A DNA stretch of 42,583 bases from an uncultured Bacilli bacterium (lineage in GTDB: Bacteria > Bacillota_I > Bacilli_A > RF39 > UBA660): positions 1 through 42,583 of the forward strand of contig CANQJD010000006.1 in NCBI GenBank assembly GCA_947624175.1. The letters run 5' to 3'. Shown here one piece after another: positions 31,340 to 40,344 of the stretch. Positions within the stretch are counted from its first letter, which is position 1, and each line of letters begins with the position of its first letter. The position numbers and the translations under genes are program-made. The notes beneath the pieces are model-generated. The model was not told the origin of the DNA and searched no databases. It saw only the letters and a list, made by a program, of their open reading frames with translations.

Positions 31340-33586
31340 ATGAACTTAAACATTTATGATTTTGATGGAACAATATATGATGGAGATTCTTCGGTTGATT
31401 TTTTTCTTTTTTGTTTAAAGAAAAAAATTAGTATAATAAAATATTTATTACCATTTTTTATTTATGCAATTTTATATAAACTAGGTCTAAAAACTAAAAC
31501 TCAAATGAAAGAAAAGTTTTTTAAATTTCTTTCTAGTTTTAAAAATATTGAAGATTTAGTTAAAGAATTTTGGAAGATAAATAATTCTAAAATAAAAAAG
31601 TTTTATCTTGATAAGGATCATTCAAAAGATGTTATTATTTCAGCTTCTCCTTATTTTTTACTTAAACCAATTTGTGATAAATTAAAAGTAAAAGATTTAA
31701 TAGCCAGTGATGTAGATATAAAAACTGGTAAATTTAATAGTAGTAATTGTCATGGAGAAGAGAAAGTTGTAAGGTTTAAAGAGAAATATCCTAAAGCAAC
31801 TATTTTAAAAGCTTATTCTGATAGATTATCTGATAAACCTATTCTTGAAGCTGCTAAAAGTGGTTATCTTGTTGAAAAAGATAAAATTCAAAAATATGAG
31901 AAAAATAAAAAAAGAAGTTTATATGAAACTATTATGTCAATTATTTTTAATAGTGCAATTCAATTATTAGTAATGTTTGCAATTATTTTAATAATAACTT
32001 CAACTTGTTGGTTAATTAAAATACCTTTATCAGTAATAATATTTCCTTTAAGTTTTATAATTAGTATTATTATTCTTAATATAATAAGAAAAGAAGAAAA
32101 GATAGTTAAAATATTAGCAGTTATTTGTTCTTTATTAGTAATAGTTATATCTATTTTAATAGCTAATAATTTTTATGATTTATCTTATGATGGTAATGCT
32201 TATCATAAAGAAGCAATTATAGCAATTGATAAGGGTTGGAATCCAATATATGAAGATTATGTAGAATTTTGTGATAAGAATAACTTAACATCTATTCAAA
32301 GATTATGGGTTACTTCTTACCCTAAAGCAACTTGGATGATTGCGGATAGTATCTATAAAATTACCTCTAATATAGAAAGTGGAAAGTCTATAAATATAAT
32401 GATGATTTATATAACATTTAGTATGTTTAGTTATCTAATTTATAAATTATTTTCTAAAAAAGTTTTTAATTTAATATTAAGTTTTCTAATTGCTTTTAAT
32501 CCGATTGTAATAAGTCAAATATTTTCTTATTACTTAGATAGTTTTATGGGACTTATATTCTTTTTAGTTGTTATGTTTATGGCTTTATATGTTATGGATG
32601 ATAAGAATAAAACTTATAAATTAATATTAGCAAGTTCCATAATCATAATTATTAATTGTAAGTTTACAGGACTTGCTTATGCTGGTTTGTTTTGTTTAGG
32701 TTATTATGTTTATTATTTATATAAGAAAATTAAAGAACATAAGTATAAAGATATTAAATCATCGATTGTTTATTTTACTATAACCGTGTTAATAGCTGTT
32801 TTATTAGTAGGTAGTAATACTTATGTTAAAAATTTAATTGATTATAAGAATCCATTTTATCCTTTAATGGGAGAAAATAAAGTTGATATTATGACTTCTA
32901 TGCAACCACCTTCATTTAATGAAAAATCACCTATTAAAAAGAATTTTTATTCTATCTTTTCTAAAGCTTTAAATACTGGAAAATATGGAGAACCAGTTTT
33001 AAAACCAATTTTTACTTTTAGTGTTGATGAATTATATCAGTTTGATATTGATACAAGAATTAGTGGTTATGGAGTTTTATTTAGTGGAATATTTGTTATT
33101 TCGATGATAATTATAAGTATTTATTTTCTCTTTAATTTAAAAAAAGAAAAGATTATCTTTATCTTTATTCCTCTTGCTATTAATGTTTTATTGTTATTCT
33201 TCTTATCAGATGGTTGGTGGGCTAGATATTCTCCATGGCTTTACTTATTTATCATAATTGCTTTAGGAATCTTGATGTTATCTAAAAAGAAAATATTTAG
33301 TATTTTATTTATTGTTTATGCTCTTCTTATCTTTTGTAATAATAGTTTAAATTTTTATAAAATATATAAGCAAGATATTAAAACAAGTAATTTAGCTAAA
33401 GAAGAATTAAAGAAAGTTCAAAATAAGGAAATTGAGGTTTATTTTACTGATACTAAATTAAGTGGAATAAGAGGTAATTTAAATGATAATAATATTAAAT
33501 ATGAAGTTTTAGAAAATGAAATAGAAGATATGAAACCTTTATATAGTTATTATGTCTTATATAAATTAAAAGATGAGGAGAATTAA
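31340..33586 (+). CDS. HAD phosphatase fused to a GT-C-like membrane protein
   Basis: 748 aa from the ATG 7 bases after GGAGAG. Residues 1-190 are an HAD-IB phosphatase: DFDGTIYDGD (nucleophile motif), ISASPYF, GEEKVVRFK, and AYSDRLSDKPILE. From about 200 to the end are ten or more membrane segments with an early loop DLSYDGNAYHKEAIIAIDKGWNP and WVTSYPKATW, in the style of polyprenyl-phosphate-dependent GT-C transferases. The next gene is a UbiA-type prenyltransferase, so the HAD part may dephosphorylate a polyprenyl-phosphoribose intermediate before the sugar is used. That pathway link is inferred from the known DPPR chemistry, not shown here. Confidence 0.7.
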   Translation: MNLNIYDFDGTIYDGDSSVDFFLFCLKKKISIIKYLLPFFIYAILYKLGLKTKTQMKEKFFKFLSSFKNIEDLVKEFWKINNSKIKKFYLDKDHSKDVIISASPYFLLKPICDKLKVKDLIASDVDIKTGKFNSSNCHGEEKVVRFKEKYPKATILKAYSDRLSDKPILEAAKSGYLVEKDKIQKYEKNKKRSLYETIMSIIFNSAIQLLVMFAIILIITSTCWLIKIPLSVIIFPLSFIISIIILNIIRKEEKIVKILAVICSLLVIVISILIANNFYDLSYDGNAYHKEAIIAIDKGWNPIYEDYVEFCDKNNLTSIQRLWVTSYPKATWMIADSIYKITSNIESGKSINIMMIYITFSMFSYLIYKLFSKKVFNLILSFLIAFNPIVISQIFSYYLDSFMGLIFFLVVMFMALYVMDDKNKTYKLILASSIIIIINCKFTGLAYAGLFCLGYYVYYLYKKIKEHKYKDIKSSIVYFTITVLIAVLLVGSNTYVKNLIDYKNPFYPLMGENKVDIMTSMQPPSFNEKSPIKKNFYSIFSKALNTGKYGEPVLKPIFTFSVDELYQFDIDTRISGYGVLFSGIFVISMIIISIYFLFNLKKEKIIFIFIPLAINVLLLFFLSDGWWARYSPWLYLFIIIALGILMLSKKKIFSILFIVYALLIFCNNSLNFYKIYKQDIKTSNLAKEELKKVQNKEIEVYFTDTKLSGIRGNLNDNNIKYEVLENEIEDMKPLYSYYVLYKLKDEEN

Positions 33587-33587
33587 G

Positions 33588-34439
33588 ATGTTAGAAAAAG
33601 TTACAAACTATTTAAAATTAATTAGAGTAAAACATTATTTAAAAAACTTTTTAATATTTTTACCAATTATTTTTAGTAATAATTTATTTAAAGTAGATTA
33701 TTTAGTAAAAGTTATATTTGCTTTTTTAGCTTTTTGTTTTACATCAAGTATAGTTTATATTATTAATGATATTAAAGATAGAGAAAAAGATAGATTACAT
33801 TTTAAAAAGAAAGATAGACCACTTGCATCAAATAAAGTTTCGCTTTTAGAAGCCTATATTTTGATTCTAGTTTTGGCTCTTCTTACATATGTATGTACAT
33901 GGTACATACATATAACACTATATAGTGTTATATTACTAATAATTTATTTACTAATAAATATTTTATATAGTTTTGGACTTAAAAATATTCCTTTAGTAGA
34001 TATTATTATTCTAGTTTCAGGTTTTATTATTAGAGTATTATATGGTGGTGCGGTTATTGGAATTGAAGTATCTAATTGGCTTTACTTAACAGTTATGTCT
34101 ATGGCTTTTTATCTAGCTTTAGGTAAAAGAAGGAATGAAATTAATCATTCTAAAGAAACAAGAAAAGTTTTAAAATATTATAATAAAGAATTTTTAGATA
34201 AAAATATGTATATGTGTTTAGGACTTGCTATTGTTTTTTATTCCTTATGGACGGTTGATATCAATAATAGTAATTTAATTTGGACGGTTCCTTTTGTAAT
34301 TATTATTTGTATGCGTTATAGTATGATTGTAGAAGGGGATAGTGATGGAGATCCGGTTGAAGTCTTAGTAAAAGATAAAATATTATTATTAATGTTATTT
34401 CTTTATGCGGTTATTTTAATGCTATTATTATATTTATAG
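33588..34439 (+). CDS. UbiA-family prenyltransferase (polyprenyl-phosphate phosphoribosyltransferase-like)
   Basis: 283 aa, start chosen after GAGGAG; an ATG 15 bases upstream would overlap the previous gene. About eight membrane segments. The first Asp-rich motif NDIKDREKDRLHFKKKDRP is the ND-x-x-D-x-x-x-D of UbiA enzymes, and the second acidic region is replaced by the KRRNEI...TRKVLKYYN loop, as in decaprenyl-phosphate phosphoribose synthases. Such enzymes join phosphoribosyl pyrophosphate to a polyprenyl phosphate at the membrane. The neighbours (HAD-GT-C fusion, GtrA flippases) agree. No menaquinone or heme genes are nearby to suggest another role. Confidence 0.75.
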   Translation: MLEKVTNYLKLIRVKHYLKNFLIFLPIIFSNNLFKVDYLVKVIFAFLAFCFTSSIVYIINDIKDREKDRLHFKKKDRPLASNKVSLLEAYILILVLALLTYVCTWYIHITLYSVILLIIYLLINILYSFGLKNIPLVDIIILVSGFIIRVLYGGAVIGIEVSNWLYLTVMSMAFYLALGKRRNEINHSKETRKVLKYYNKEFLDKNMYMCLGLAIVFYSLWTVDINNSNLIWTVPFVIIICMRYSMIVEGDSDGDPVEVLVKDKILLLMLFLYAVILMLLLYL

Positions 34440-34446
34440 GTGGATT

Positions 34447-34851
34447 ATGATTAAATTATATAAAAAATATCAAGAAATTATTAATTACTTAATTGCTGGG
34501 GGACTTACGGTTTTAGTAACGGTTTTAAGTTATGCTTTTTTTACTAAAATATTACATATTTATTATATTGTTAGTAATATCTTAGCATGGATAGTAGCAG
34601 TTATATTTGCTTATGTTGTTAACAGACGATTTGTTTTTCAAAGTAAATCATCAAAAAGAGCAAGAGTTAAAGAAATTAGAAACTTCTTTATATTTCGGCT
34701 TTTATCTTTATTAATAGATACAATCCTTATGTATTTATTAGTAGATATCTTTAGAATAAATGATTTAATTTCTAAAATGATAGTTCAAATTGTAGTTATC
34801 GTTTTAAACTATATCTTTAGTAAATTTTTTATCTTTAAAGAAAAAGAATGA
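34447..34851 (+). CDS. GtrA-family membrane protein
   Basis: 134 aa with four membrane segments and the GtrA pattern: INYLIAGGLTVLVTVLSYAFFTKI, AYVVNRRFVFQSK and a late FSKFFIFKEKE. GtrA proteins are thought to flip polyprenyl-phosphate sugars across the membrane. AGGTGG is the ribosome site, 7 bases after the preceding gene. Ends in TGA. Confidence 0.85.
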   Translation: MIKLYKKYQEIINYLIAGGLTVLVTVLSYAFFTKILHIYYIVSNILAWIVAVIFAYVVNRRFVFQSKSSKRARVKEIRNFFIFRLLSLLIDTILMYLLVDIFRINDLISKMIVQIVVIVLNYIFSKFFIFKEKE

Positions 34852-34852
34852 A

Positions 34853-34865
34853 TGTCAAATTGACA
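34853..34865. promoter_or_regulatory. Short perfect palindrome
   Basis: TGTCAA-A-TTGACA just after the GtrA stop. It could be a small operator or chance in AT-rich DNA. Confidence 0.25.
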
Positions 34866-34872
34866 ATTTTAA

Positions 34873-34901
34873 TTGCGAACTATTAAAATATAGGGTATAC
34901 T
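34873..34901 (+). promoter_or_regulatory. Possible internal promoter
   Basis: TTGCGA, 17-base spacer, TATACT, 22 bases before the 646-aa gene. Confidence 0.4.
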
Positions 34902-34923
34902 AAATATAAAGAAGGTAGGAATT

Positions 34924-36864
34924 ATGAAAAAGAATGCAAATATTATAGGTATTATAATATTATCTTTATTATTCACGTTAGGAGTGACATTTAAAAACTT
35001 TGATATTTTAAATTTTTTAGGATATTTTGTTTTGATATTACCTTTAATGTATTTACTATTAAAGAAAGATACTTTAAAGAGTAAAGGAAAAGAAAAAATA
35101 AGTAAGAAAGAATGGATAACTTATGGAATTTTGATTTTAATTCCTTTAATAATAGCCATAGTTGCTTATTATCCGGGATTTGTAACTTATGATACAGGAG
35201 TTCAATGGACACAGGCTCAACTAAATCAATATAATAATTGGCATCCTATATTTGAAACTTTAATTTTCTTTAAATTACCAAGTTTATTTTATAATAGTAT
35301 TTTATCATGTACGATTTTTCAAACTTTATTAATCTTTTTAACTTTATTATACTTTTGTTACTTTTTAAGAAAAAACTTTTTAAATCATATAGAAACAATC
35401 GTTGTTTTATTACTGATGGTTTTAAATCCTATTTTCTTTAAATATAGTGTAATGATTTTAAAAGATACACCTTATAGTTTTAGTATTTTTATACTTACAT
35501 TATGTTTAATAAATATAGTAAAAAGTAATGGAGAATGGTTTAAAAATAATTTAAATAAATTACTGTTCTTAGGTAGTAGTTTAGGAGTTTTCTTATTTAG
35601 ACATAATGGTTTAATACCTTTCTTTTTTTCATTTTTAGCTTTAATTATTTTTTATCCTAAATTAAGAAAATTTTTAATTATATCAGGAGTTTCTATATTT
35701 GTATTATATTATGGAGTTTTTGGAAGAATCTTTAATTTAGCATCAGGTGGTAAATCTGAGATGATGGGAGTTATCTCTGGACAAATTAGTTATTATTATA
35801 ATAATGGAGTTTCATTTTCCAAAGAAGAATTAGAATTACTAAATAAATTAGCACCTCTTGAACTTTGGAGAGAAAATTATAATCCCAGAAATTTTAATGA
35901 TATTAAATTTAAAACTTCAAGTTATAATTATGAATTAGGTAAAACCGAGAATTTTAAAAAGATGCTAGGAATCTATTTTCAAAAATCATTCCAAAATCCT
36001 GGTAAGTTTATTGTTTCTTATTTAAATATGACTAGTCCTATTTGGGAGATTAAAAATGAGTTTTCAGATGTTGATTATAAAAATACTCAAGTGGAAACTA
36101 ATATAAGTCCAAAAGGAGAATTTAGAGGAATTAGTTATTCGATTTATAATCGGGTTGTAAAATATAATAATAATATCAGTGATAGTCCTTTAAGATGGTT
36201 ATTTGTTAATTTTGGAGATGGTTTATTCTTAATTATTGTTGGTTTATATTTAATAATTAAAAAATCAAAGTCAGATTTAAAAAAATATATTCCATTTATT
36301 CCAGCGGTTTTAAATACTTTAGTAATTATGCTTTTAATAACAGGAGAAGAATATCGGTTTATCTATCCTCAAGTCTTATGTTGTTATCCATTACTTTTAT
36401 ATGGTTTATATGAAGAAAGAGATAATTTTAAATCAAAGTTAGTTAAGTTTTTTAAAAATTTATTTGTAAATAAAACGGATAATTCTTTAATTCAATTCGT
36501 GAGATATTTCTTTGTTGGAGGAGTAGCCGCGGTTGTTAATATTGGAATGCTTTATGTATTTACAGATTTATTTCATATTTATTATTTAGTTTCTAATATA
36601 TTCTCATTTACTTTAGGATTAATTGTTAATTATTTGTTAAGTAAAAAATTTGTTTTCCAGGATGAAAAAAATATAAATAAGAGTAAAGAATTCTTAATAT
36701 ATGCTATAATTGGAGTATTAGGACTTGGATTTGATACTTTATTCATGGGATTATTTACAGGAGTTATGAAAATATATTATATGTTAAGTAAAATTATTTC
36801 AACGATGTTAGTCTTTATTTGGAATTTTGTAGCTAGAAAGGTTTTCTATAAAATAATTAAGTAG
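34924..36864 (+). CDS. GT-C-like membrane protein fused to a C-terminal GtrA domain
   Basis: 646 aa. Residues 1-500 are a multi-pass membrane region with the loop YYPGFVTYDTGVQWTQAQLN then NNWHPIFETLIF, the pattern of DUF6020-like GT-C transferases (an acidic loop plus W-H-P). Residues about 510-646 are a full GtrA domain (FVRYFFVGGVAAVVNIGMLY, LIVNYLLSKKFVFQDEK, FVARKVFYKI). The fusion joins lipid-sugar flipping and sugar transfer in one chain. Ribosome site AAGGTAGGA. The sugar and acceptor are unknown. Confidence 0.78.
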   Translation: MKKNANIIGIIILSLLFTLGVTFKNFDILNFLGYFVLILPLMYLLLKKDTLKSKGKEKISKKEWITYGILILIPLIIAIVAYYPGFVTYDTGVQWTQAQLNQYNNWHPIFETLIFFKLPSLFYNSILSCTIFQTLLIFLTLLYFCYFLRKNFLNHIETIVVLLLMVLNPIFFKYSVMILKDTPYSFSIFILTLCLINIVKSNGEWFKNNLNKLLFLGSSLGVFLFRHNGLIPFFFSFLALIIFYPKLRKFLIISGVSIFVLYYGVFGRIFNLASGGKSEMMGVISGQISYYYNNGVSFSKEELELLNKLAPLELWRENYNPRNFNDIKFKTSSYNYELGKTENFKKMLGIYFQKSFQNPGKFIVSYLNMTSPIWEIKNEFSDVDYKNTQVETNISPKGEFRGISYSIYNRVVKYNNNISDSPLRWLFVNFGDGLFLIIVGLYLIIKKSKSDLKKYIPFIPAVLNTLVIMLLITGEEYRFIYPQVLCCYPLLLYGLYEERDNFKSKLVKFFKNLFVNKTDNSLIQFVRYFFVGGVAAVVNIGMLYVFTDLFHIYYLVSNIFSFTLGLIVNYLLSKKFVFQDEKNINKSKEFLIYAIIGVLGLGFDTLFMGLFTGVMKIYYMLSKIISTMLVFIWNFVARKVFYKIIK

Positions 36865-36872
36865 GAGGATGT

Positions 36873-38411
36873 ATGAAAAAGAAAAAAGTTGTTATTATAG
36901 GAGCAGGACCAGCCGGGCTTACAGCTGGATATCAATTATTAAAGAAAAGTGGAGATTACGAAGTTGTAATCTTAGAAGAAAGCAAAGAAATTGGAGGAAT
37001 TTCTAGAACAGTTAAATATAAACATAACCGAATGGATATTGGAGGACATCGATTCTTTTCAAAAGACCCAGAGGTTATTAAGTTTTGGAAAGAAATCATG
37101 CCAATTCAAGGTAAACCTTCATTTGATGATAAAAAGTTAAAAAGAGAAAAGAAGTTAGAAGAGGGTGGACCAGACCCTGAAGTTGAAGATAGAGTAATGT
37201 TAGTTAGAAATCGAGTTTCTCGAATTTATTATTTAAAGAAATTCTTTGATTATCCAATTAGTATGAAACCTGAAACATTTAAAAATATGGGATTAAAAAG
37301 AACCTTTACAGCTGGTTGTAGTTATTTAAAATCTGTAGTTGTCAAGAAACCAGAAGATTCATTAGAAAACTTTTATATAAACCGATTTGGTAAAAAATTA
37401 TATAGTATGTTTTTTGAAAAATATACTGAAAAACTTTGGGGAAGACATCCTAGTGAAATATCAGCTGATTGGGGAAGTCAAAGAGTTAAAGGTTTATCTA
37501 TAACCGCGGTTCTTAAAGATATGTTTAAAAAAGTTTTCCACATTAATGGTGGTAAAGTTGAAACATCTTTAATTGAAGAATTTATTTATCCAAAGTATGG
37601 ACCAGGTCAACTTTGGGAGATGGTAGCATCCGAATTTGAAAAAATGGGTGGAGTTATCTTAAAAGATAAAAAAGTTACTCAGATTAATCAAAAAGATGGT
37701 AAGATAAAATCAGTTATCGCAGGAGAAGGGGAAATTAAAGGGGATATCTTTATTTCAAGTATGCCTTTAAAAGATTTAGTAAATGATATGAATGATGTTC
37801 CTAAAAAGATTCTTGATATTGCAACCGGTCTTCCTTATCGGGATTTTGTAACGGTCGGTTTACTGGTTAAAAAATTAAATTTAAAGAATGAAACAAATAT
37901 TAAAACTTTAGGTAATATAGTTCCTGATTGTTGGATTTATGTCCAAGAGCCGGATGTTAAATTAGGTCGAATTCAAATATTTAATAACTGGAGTCCTTAT
38001 ATGGTTAAAAGTCCATCTACAACGGTTTGGTTAGGTCTTGAATATTTCTGCAATGAGAATGATGATTTTTGGAATATGAGTGATAAAGAATGTATTGATT
38101 TTGCTAAAGATGAACTTATTAAAATGGGAATAATTTCTGAAAATGCAGTTCTTGATGCTCATAGGGAGAAAGTTAAAAAAGCTTATCCTGCTTACTTTGA
38201 TACTTATTCTGAAATTGATAAATTAATTGAATACTTAAATAAATTTGATAATTTATATTGTGTAGGTCGGAATGGTCAACATCGTTATAACAATATGGAT
38301 CATTCAATGGTTACTTCGTTTGAAACAGTTAATAACATTTTAAATGGTGTTAAAGATAAAAGTAATATTTGGAATGTTAATACTGAAAAAGAGTATCATG
38401 AGGAGAAATAA
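36873..38411 (+). CDS. FAD-dependent oxidoreductase, UDP-galactopyranose-mutase/amine-oxidase-like
   Basis: 512 aa. Rossmann FAD motif VVIIGAGPAGLTAGYQL at the N-terminus, then EIGGISRTVKYKHNRMDIGGH, RFFSKDPEVI and a C-terminal NLYCVGRNGQHRYNNMDHS that closes the FAD site. The family (NAD(P)-binding, often with UGM or PPOX-like text) is commonly found beside surface glycan genes. The sugar-nucleotide substrate is not identifiable. GGAGG precedes the ATG 8 bases after the previous gene, so it is the last member of the glycan operon. Confidence 0.8.
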   Translation: MKKKKVVIIGAGPAGLTAGYQLLKKSGDYEVVILEESKEIGGISRTVKYKHNRMDIGGHRFFSKDPEVIKFWKEIMPIQGKPSFDDKKLKREKKLEEGGPDPEVEDRVMLVRNRVSRIYYLKKFFDYPISMKPETFKNMGLKRTFTAGCSYLKSVVVKKPEDSLENFYINRFGKKLYSMFFEKYTEKLWGRHPSEISADWGSQRVKGLSITAVLKDMFKKVFHINGGKVETSLIEEFIYPKYGPGQLWEMVASEFEKMGGVILKDKKVTQINQKDGKIKSVIAGEGEIKGDIFISSMPLKDLVNDMNDVPKKILDIATGLPYRDFVTVGLLVKKLNLKNETNIKTLGNIVPDCWIYVQEPDVKLGRIQIFNNWSPYMVKSPSTTVWLGLEYFCNENDDFWNMSDKECIDFAKDELIKMGIISENAVLDAHREKVKKAYPAYFDTYSEIDKLIEYLNKFDNLYCVGRNGQHRYNNMDHSMVTSFETVNNILNGVKDKSNIWNVNTEKEYHEEK

Positions 38412-38430
38412 CTTAAAGGTTATTTCTTTT
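38405..38430 (+). terminator. Terminator of the glycan operon
   Basis: GAAATAAC/GTTATTTC perfect stem overlapping the stop codon, loop TTAAAG, four T's. Confidence 0.8.
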
Positions 38431-38468
38431 AAAAATAGTATATAATACTATGATTAGAAGGAGTTTTT

Positions 38469-40250
38469 ATGTGTGGAATTATAGGATATAATGGAAAAAA
38501 AGAGGCTATTTCCATTGTTATTAAAGGTTTAAAAAATTTGGAATATCGAGGATATGATTCTAGTGGTATTGCTTATTTTAAAAATAAAGAAATAAAAATA
38601 ATAAAAGAAAAAGGAAGAATAAGTGAACTTGAAAAGTTATTAGAAAAAGATACAGCTAATCTTTGTATAGGACATACAAGATGGGCAACGCATGGGAAAC
38701 CAAGTAGGATTAATTCTCATCCTCATAGAGTAGGAGAAGTTACAATTGTTCATAATGGAATAATTGAAAATTATGCTTCTTTAAAAGAAGAATTAATAAA
38801 TTTAGGATATAAGTTTCAAAGTGAAACCGATACAGAAGTTGCTTGTGCTTTGATTGATCATTTATATTCAAAAGAAAAAGATAAATTAAAAGTATTAAAC
38901 GAATTAGAAACTAAATTAAAAGGTAGTTATGCTTTACTTATCTTGTTTTCTGATGAAGATACTATTTATGCTATAAGAAAAGGTAGTCCTTTAATTGTAG
39001 CTTCAAGTTTAGAAGGTAATTTTGTAGCTTCCGATATTCCAGCCATTTTAGATTACACCAAAAATTACTATTTACTTGATGAAGGAGAAATAGCCGTAAT
39101 TAAAAAAGATAGTGTTAAGTTTTATAAAGAAGATAAAGAAATAAAAAAGAAATTATTAACTTTTGAATTTGATATATCAAGTGCTAAAAAAGAAGGTTAT
39201 AAACATTTTATGTTAAAAGAAATTCATGAACAGCCTAAAGTTATTAAGAATTTTTTAGAACATTATTTAAATAATTTAGATTTATTACCAGACTTAGATG
39301 GTTATAAAAAAATTCATATTGTTGCCTGTGGAAGTGCTTATCATGCTGGGTTAATTGGAAGTTTTTTATTTGAAGAATATGGAAATATTGAAGTTAATTG
39401 TTATGTTGCAAGTGAATATAGATATAAAAAGAATTTTTTAGATAAGAAGACTTTAGTTATTTTAATTTCTCAATCAGGAGAAACAGCTGATACGATTGCA
39501 TCTCTTAGATTAGCTAGAGAGATGGGAGCTAAAACTTTAGGAATTGTTAATACGGTTGGGTCAACTATAGCAAGAGAATCTGATAAAGTAATTTATATTA
39601 ATGCGGGATGTGAAATTGCAGTTGCAACGACGAAAGCCTATACTTTACAAGTTTTAACTTTAAGTTTATGTGCCTTTAAATTAGGAATTAAAAAAGGTCT
39701 TATTGATTCCAAAGAACAAGCAGAGTTAGAAAATGCTTATTTAAAATTACCAAGAGAAATTGATGATTTATTAAAAATAGATTATAAAAAATATGCTAAA
39801 AAAATTTATAATCATCAAAATGCTTTCTTTATAGGAAGATTAATTGATTATTATATAACACTTGAAGGGTCTTTAAAATTAAAAGAAATTTCATATATTC
39901 ATTCAGAGACTTATGCTGCTGGAGAACTTAAACATGGTACGATTTCTTTAATTTCAGAGGGGACTCCGGTTATTGCGGTTATAACTGATAAAAGAATTGC
40001 TGAAAAAACAATTAGTAATATTAAAGAAGTAAGAGCAAGAGGTGCTTATACTTTAGTTTTAAAACAAAAGAATATTGAAATAAGTCCTGATAATTATGAT
40101 GATTTAATTAGTATTGAAACTTTAAGTGATTTAGTATCAGCCATTCTTTCTATTATACCTTTACAAATGTTAGCATATGAAACAGCTGATTTACTTGGTT
40201 ATGATATTGACAAACCTAGAAATTTAGCTAAAAGTGTTACAGTTGAATAA
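38469..40250 (+). CDS. glmS: Glutamine-fructose-6-phosphate aminotransferase
   Basis: 593 aa. Makes glucosamine-6-phosphate, the first step to UDP-GlcNAc for the cell wall. The start MCGIIGY exposes the catalytic Cys after Met removal; the glutaminase block has GHTRWATHGKPS and HNGIIENY; two SIS domains carry CGSAYHAG, SQSGETADTIASL and ATTKAYTLQ; the end is PRNLAKSVTVE. AGAAGGAG ribosome site and a TATAAT at 38441-38446. Only 57 bases separate it from the previous gene, too few for a glmS ribozyme, so control must be different from Bacillus. Confidence 0.97.
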   Translation: MCGIIGYNGKKEAISIVIKGLKNLEYRGYDSSGIAYFKNKEIKIIKEKGRISELEKLLEKDTANLCIGHTRWATHGKPSRINSHPHRVGEVTIVHNGIIENYASLKEELINLGYKFQSETDTEVACALIDHLYSKEKDKLKVLNELETKLKGSYALLILFSDEDTIYAIRKGSPLIVASSLEGNFVASDIPAILDYTKNYYLLDEGEIAVIKKDSVKFYKEDKEIKKKLLTFEFDISSAKKEGYKHFMLKEIHEQPKVIKNFLEHYLNNLDLLPDLDGYKKIHIVACGSAYHAGLIGSFLFEEYGNIEVNCYVASEYRYKKNFLDKKTLVILISQSGETADTIASLRLAREMGAKTLGIVNTVGSTIARESDKVIYINAGCEIAVATTKAYTLQVLTLSLCAFKLGIKKGLIDSKEQAELENAYLKLPREIDDLLKIDYKKYAKKIYNHQNAFFIGRLIDYYITLEGSLKLKEISYIHSETYAAGELKHGTISLISEGTPVIAVITDKRIAEKTISNIKEVRARGAYTLVLKQKNIEISPDNYDDLISIETLSDLVSAILSIIPLQMLAYETADLLGYDIDKPRNLAKSVTVE

Positions 40251-40275
40251 AATTTCCCATTTGGGAAGTTTTTTC
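40251..40275 (+). terminator. Terminator after glmS
   Basis: AATTTCCC/GGGAAGTT stem (one G-U) with a short loop and a T run. Confidence 0.75.
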
Positions 40276-40295
40276 ATATGATTTATCGTTTTTTC

Positions 40296-40324
40296 TTTAC
40301 TAAATTCTTAATTTTTGATATAAT
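40296..40324 (+). promoter_or_regulatory. Promoter of recG
   Basis: TTTACT, 17-base spacer, TATAAT, 20 bases before the ATG. Confidence 0.65.
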
Positions 40325-40344
40325 GTGCATGGAAGTGATGGAGT

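Noticed and set aside
38412-38468. glmS ribozyme
   Set aside because: Only 57 bases lie before glmS, filled by a terminator, a -10 box and the ribosome site.
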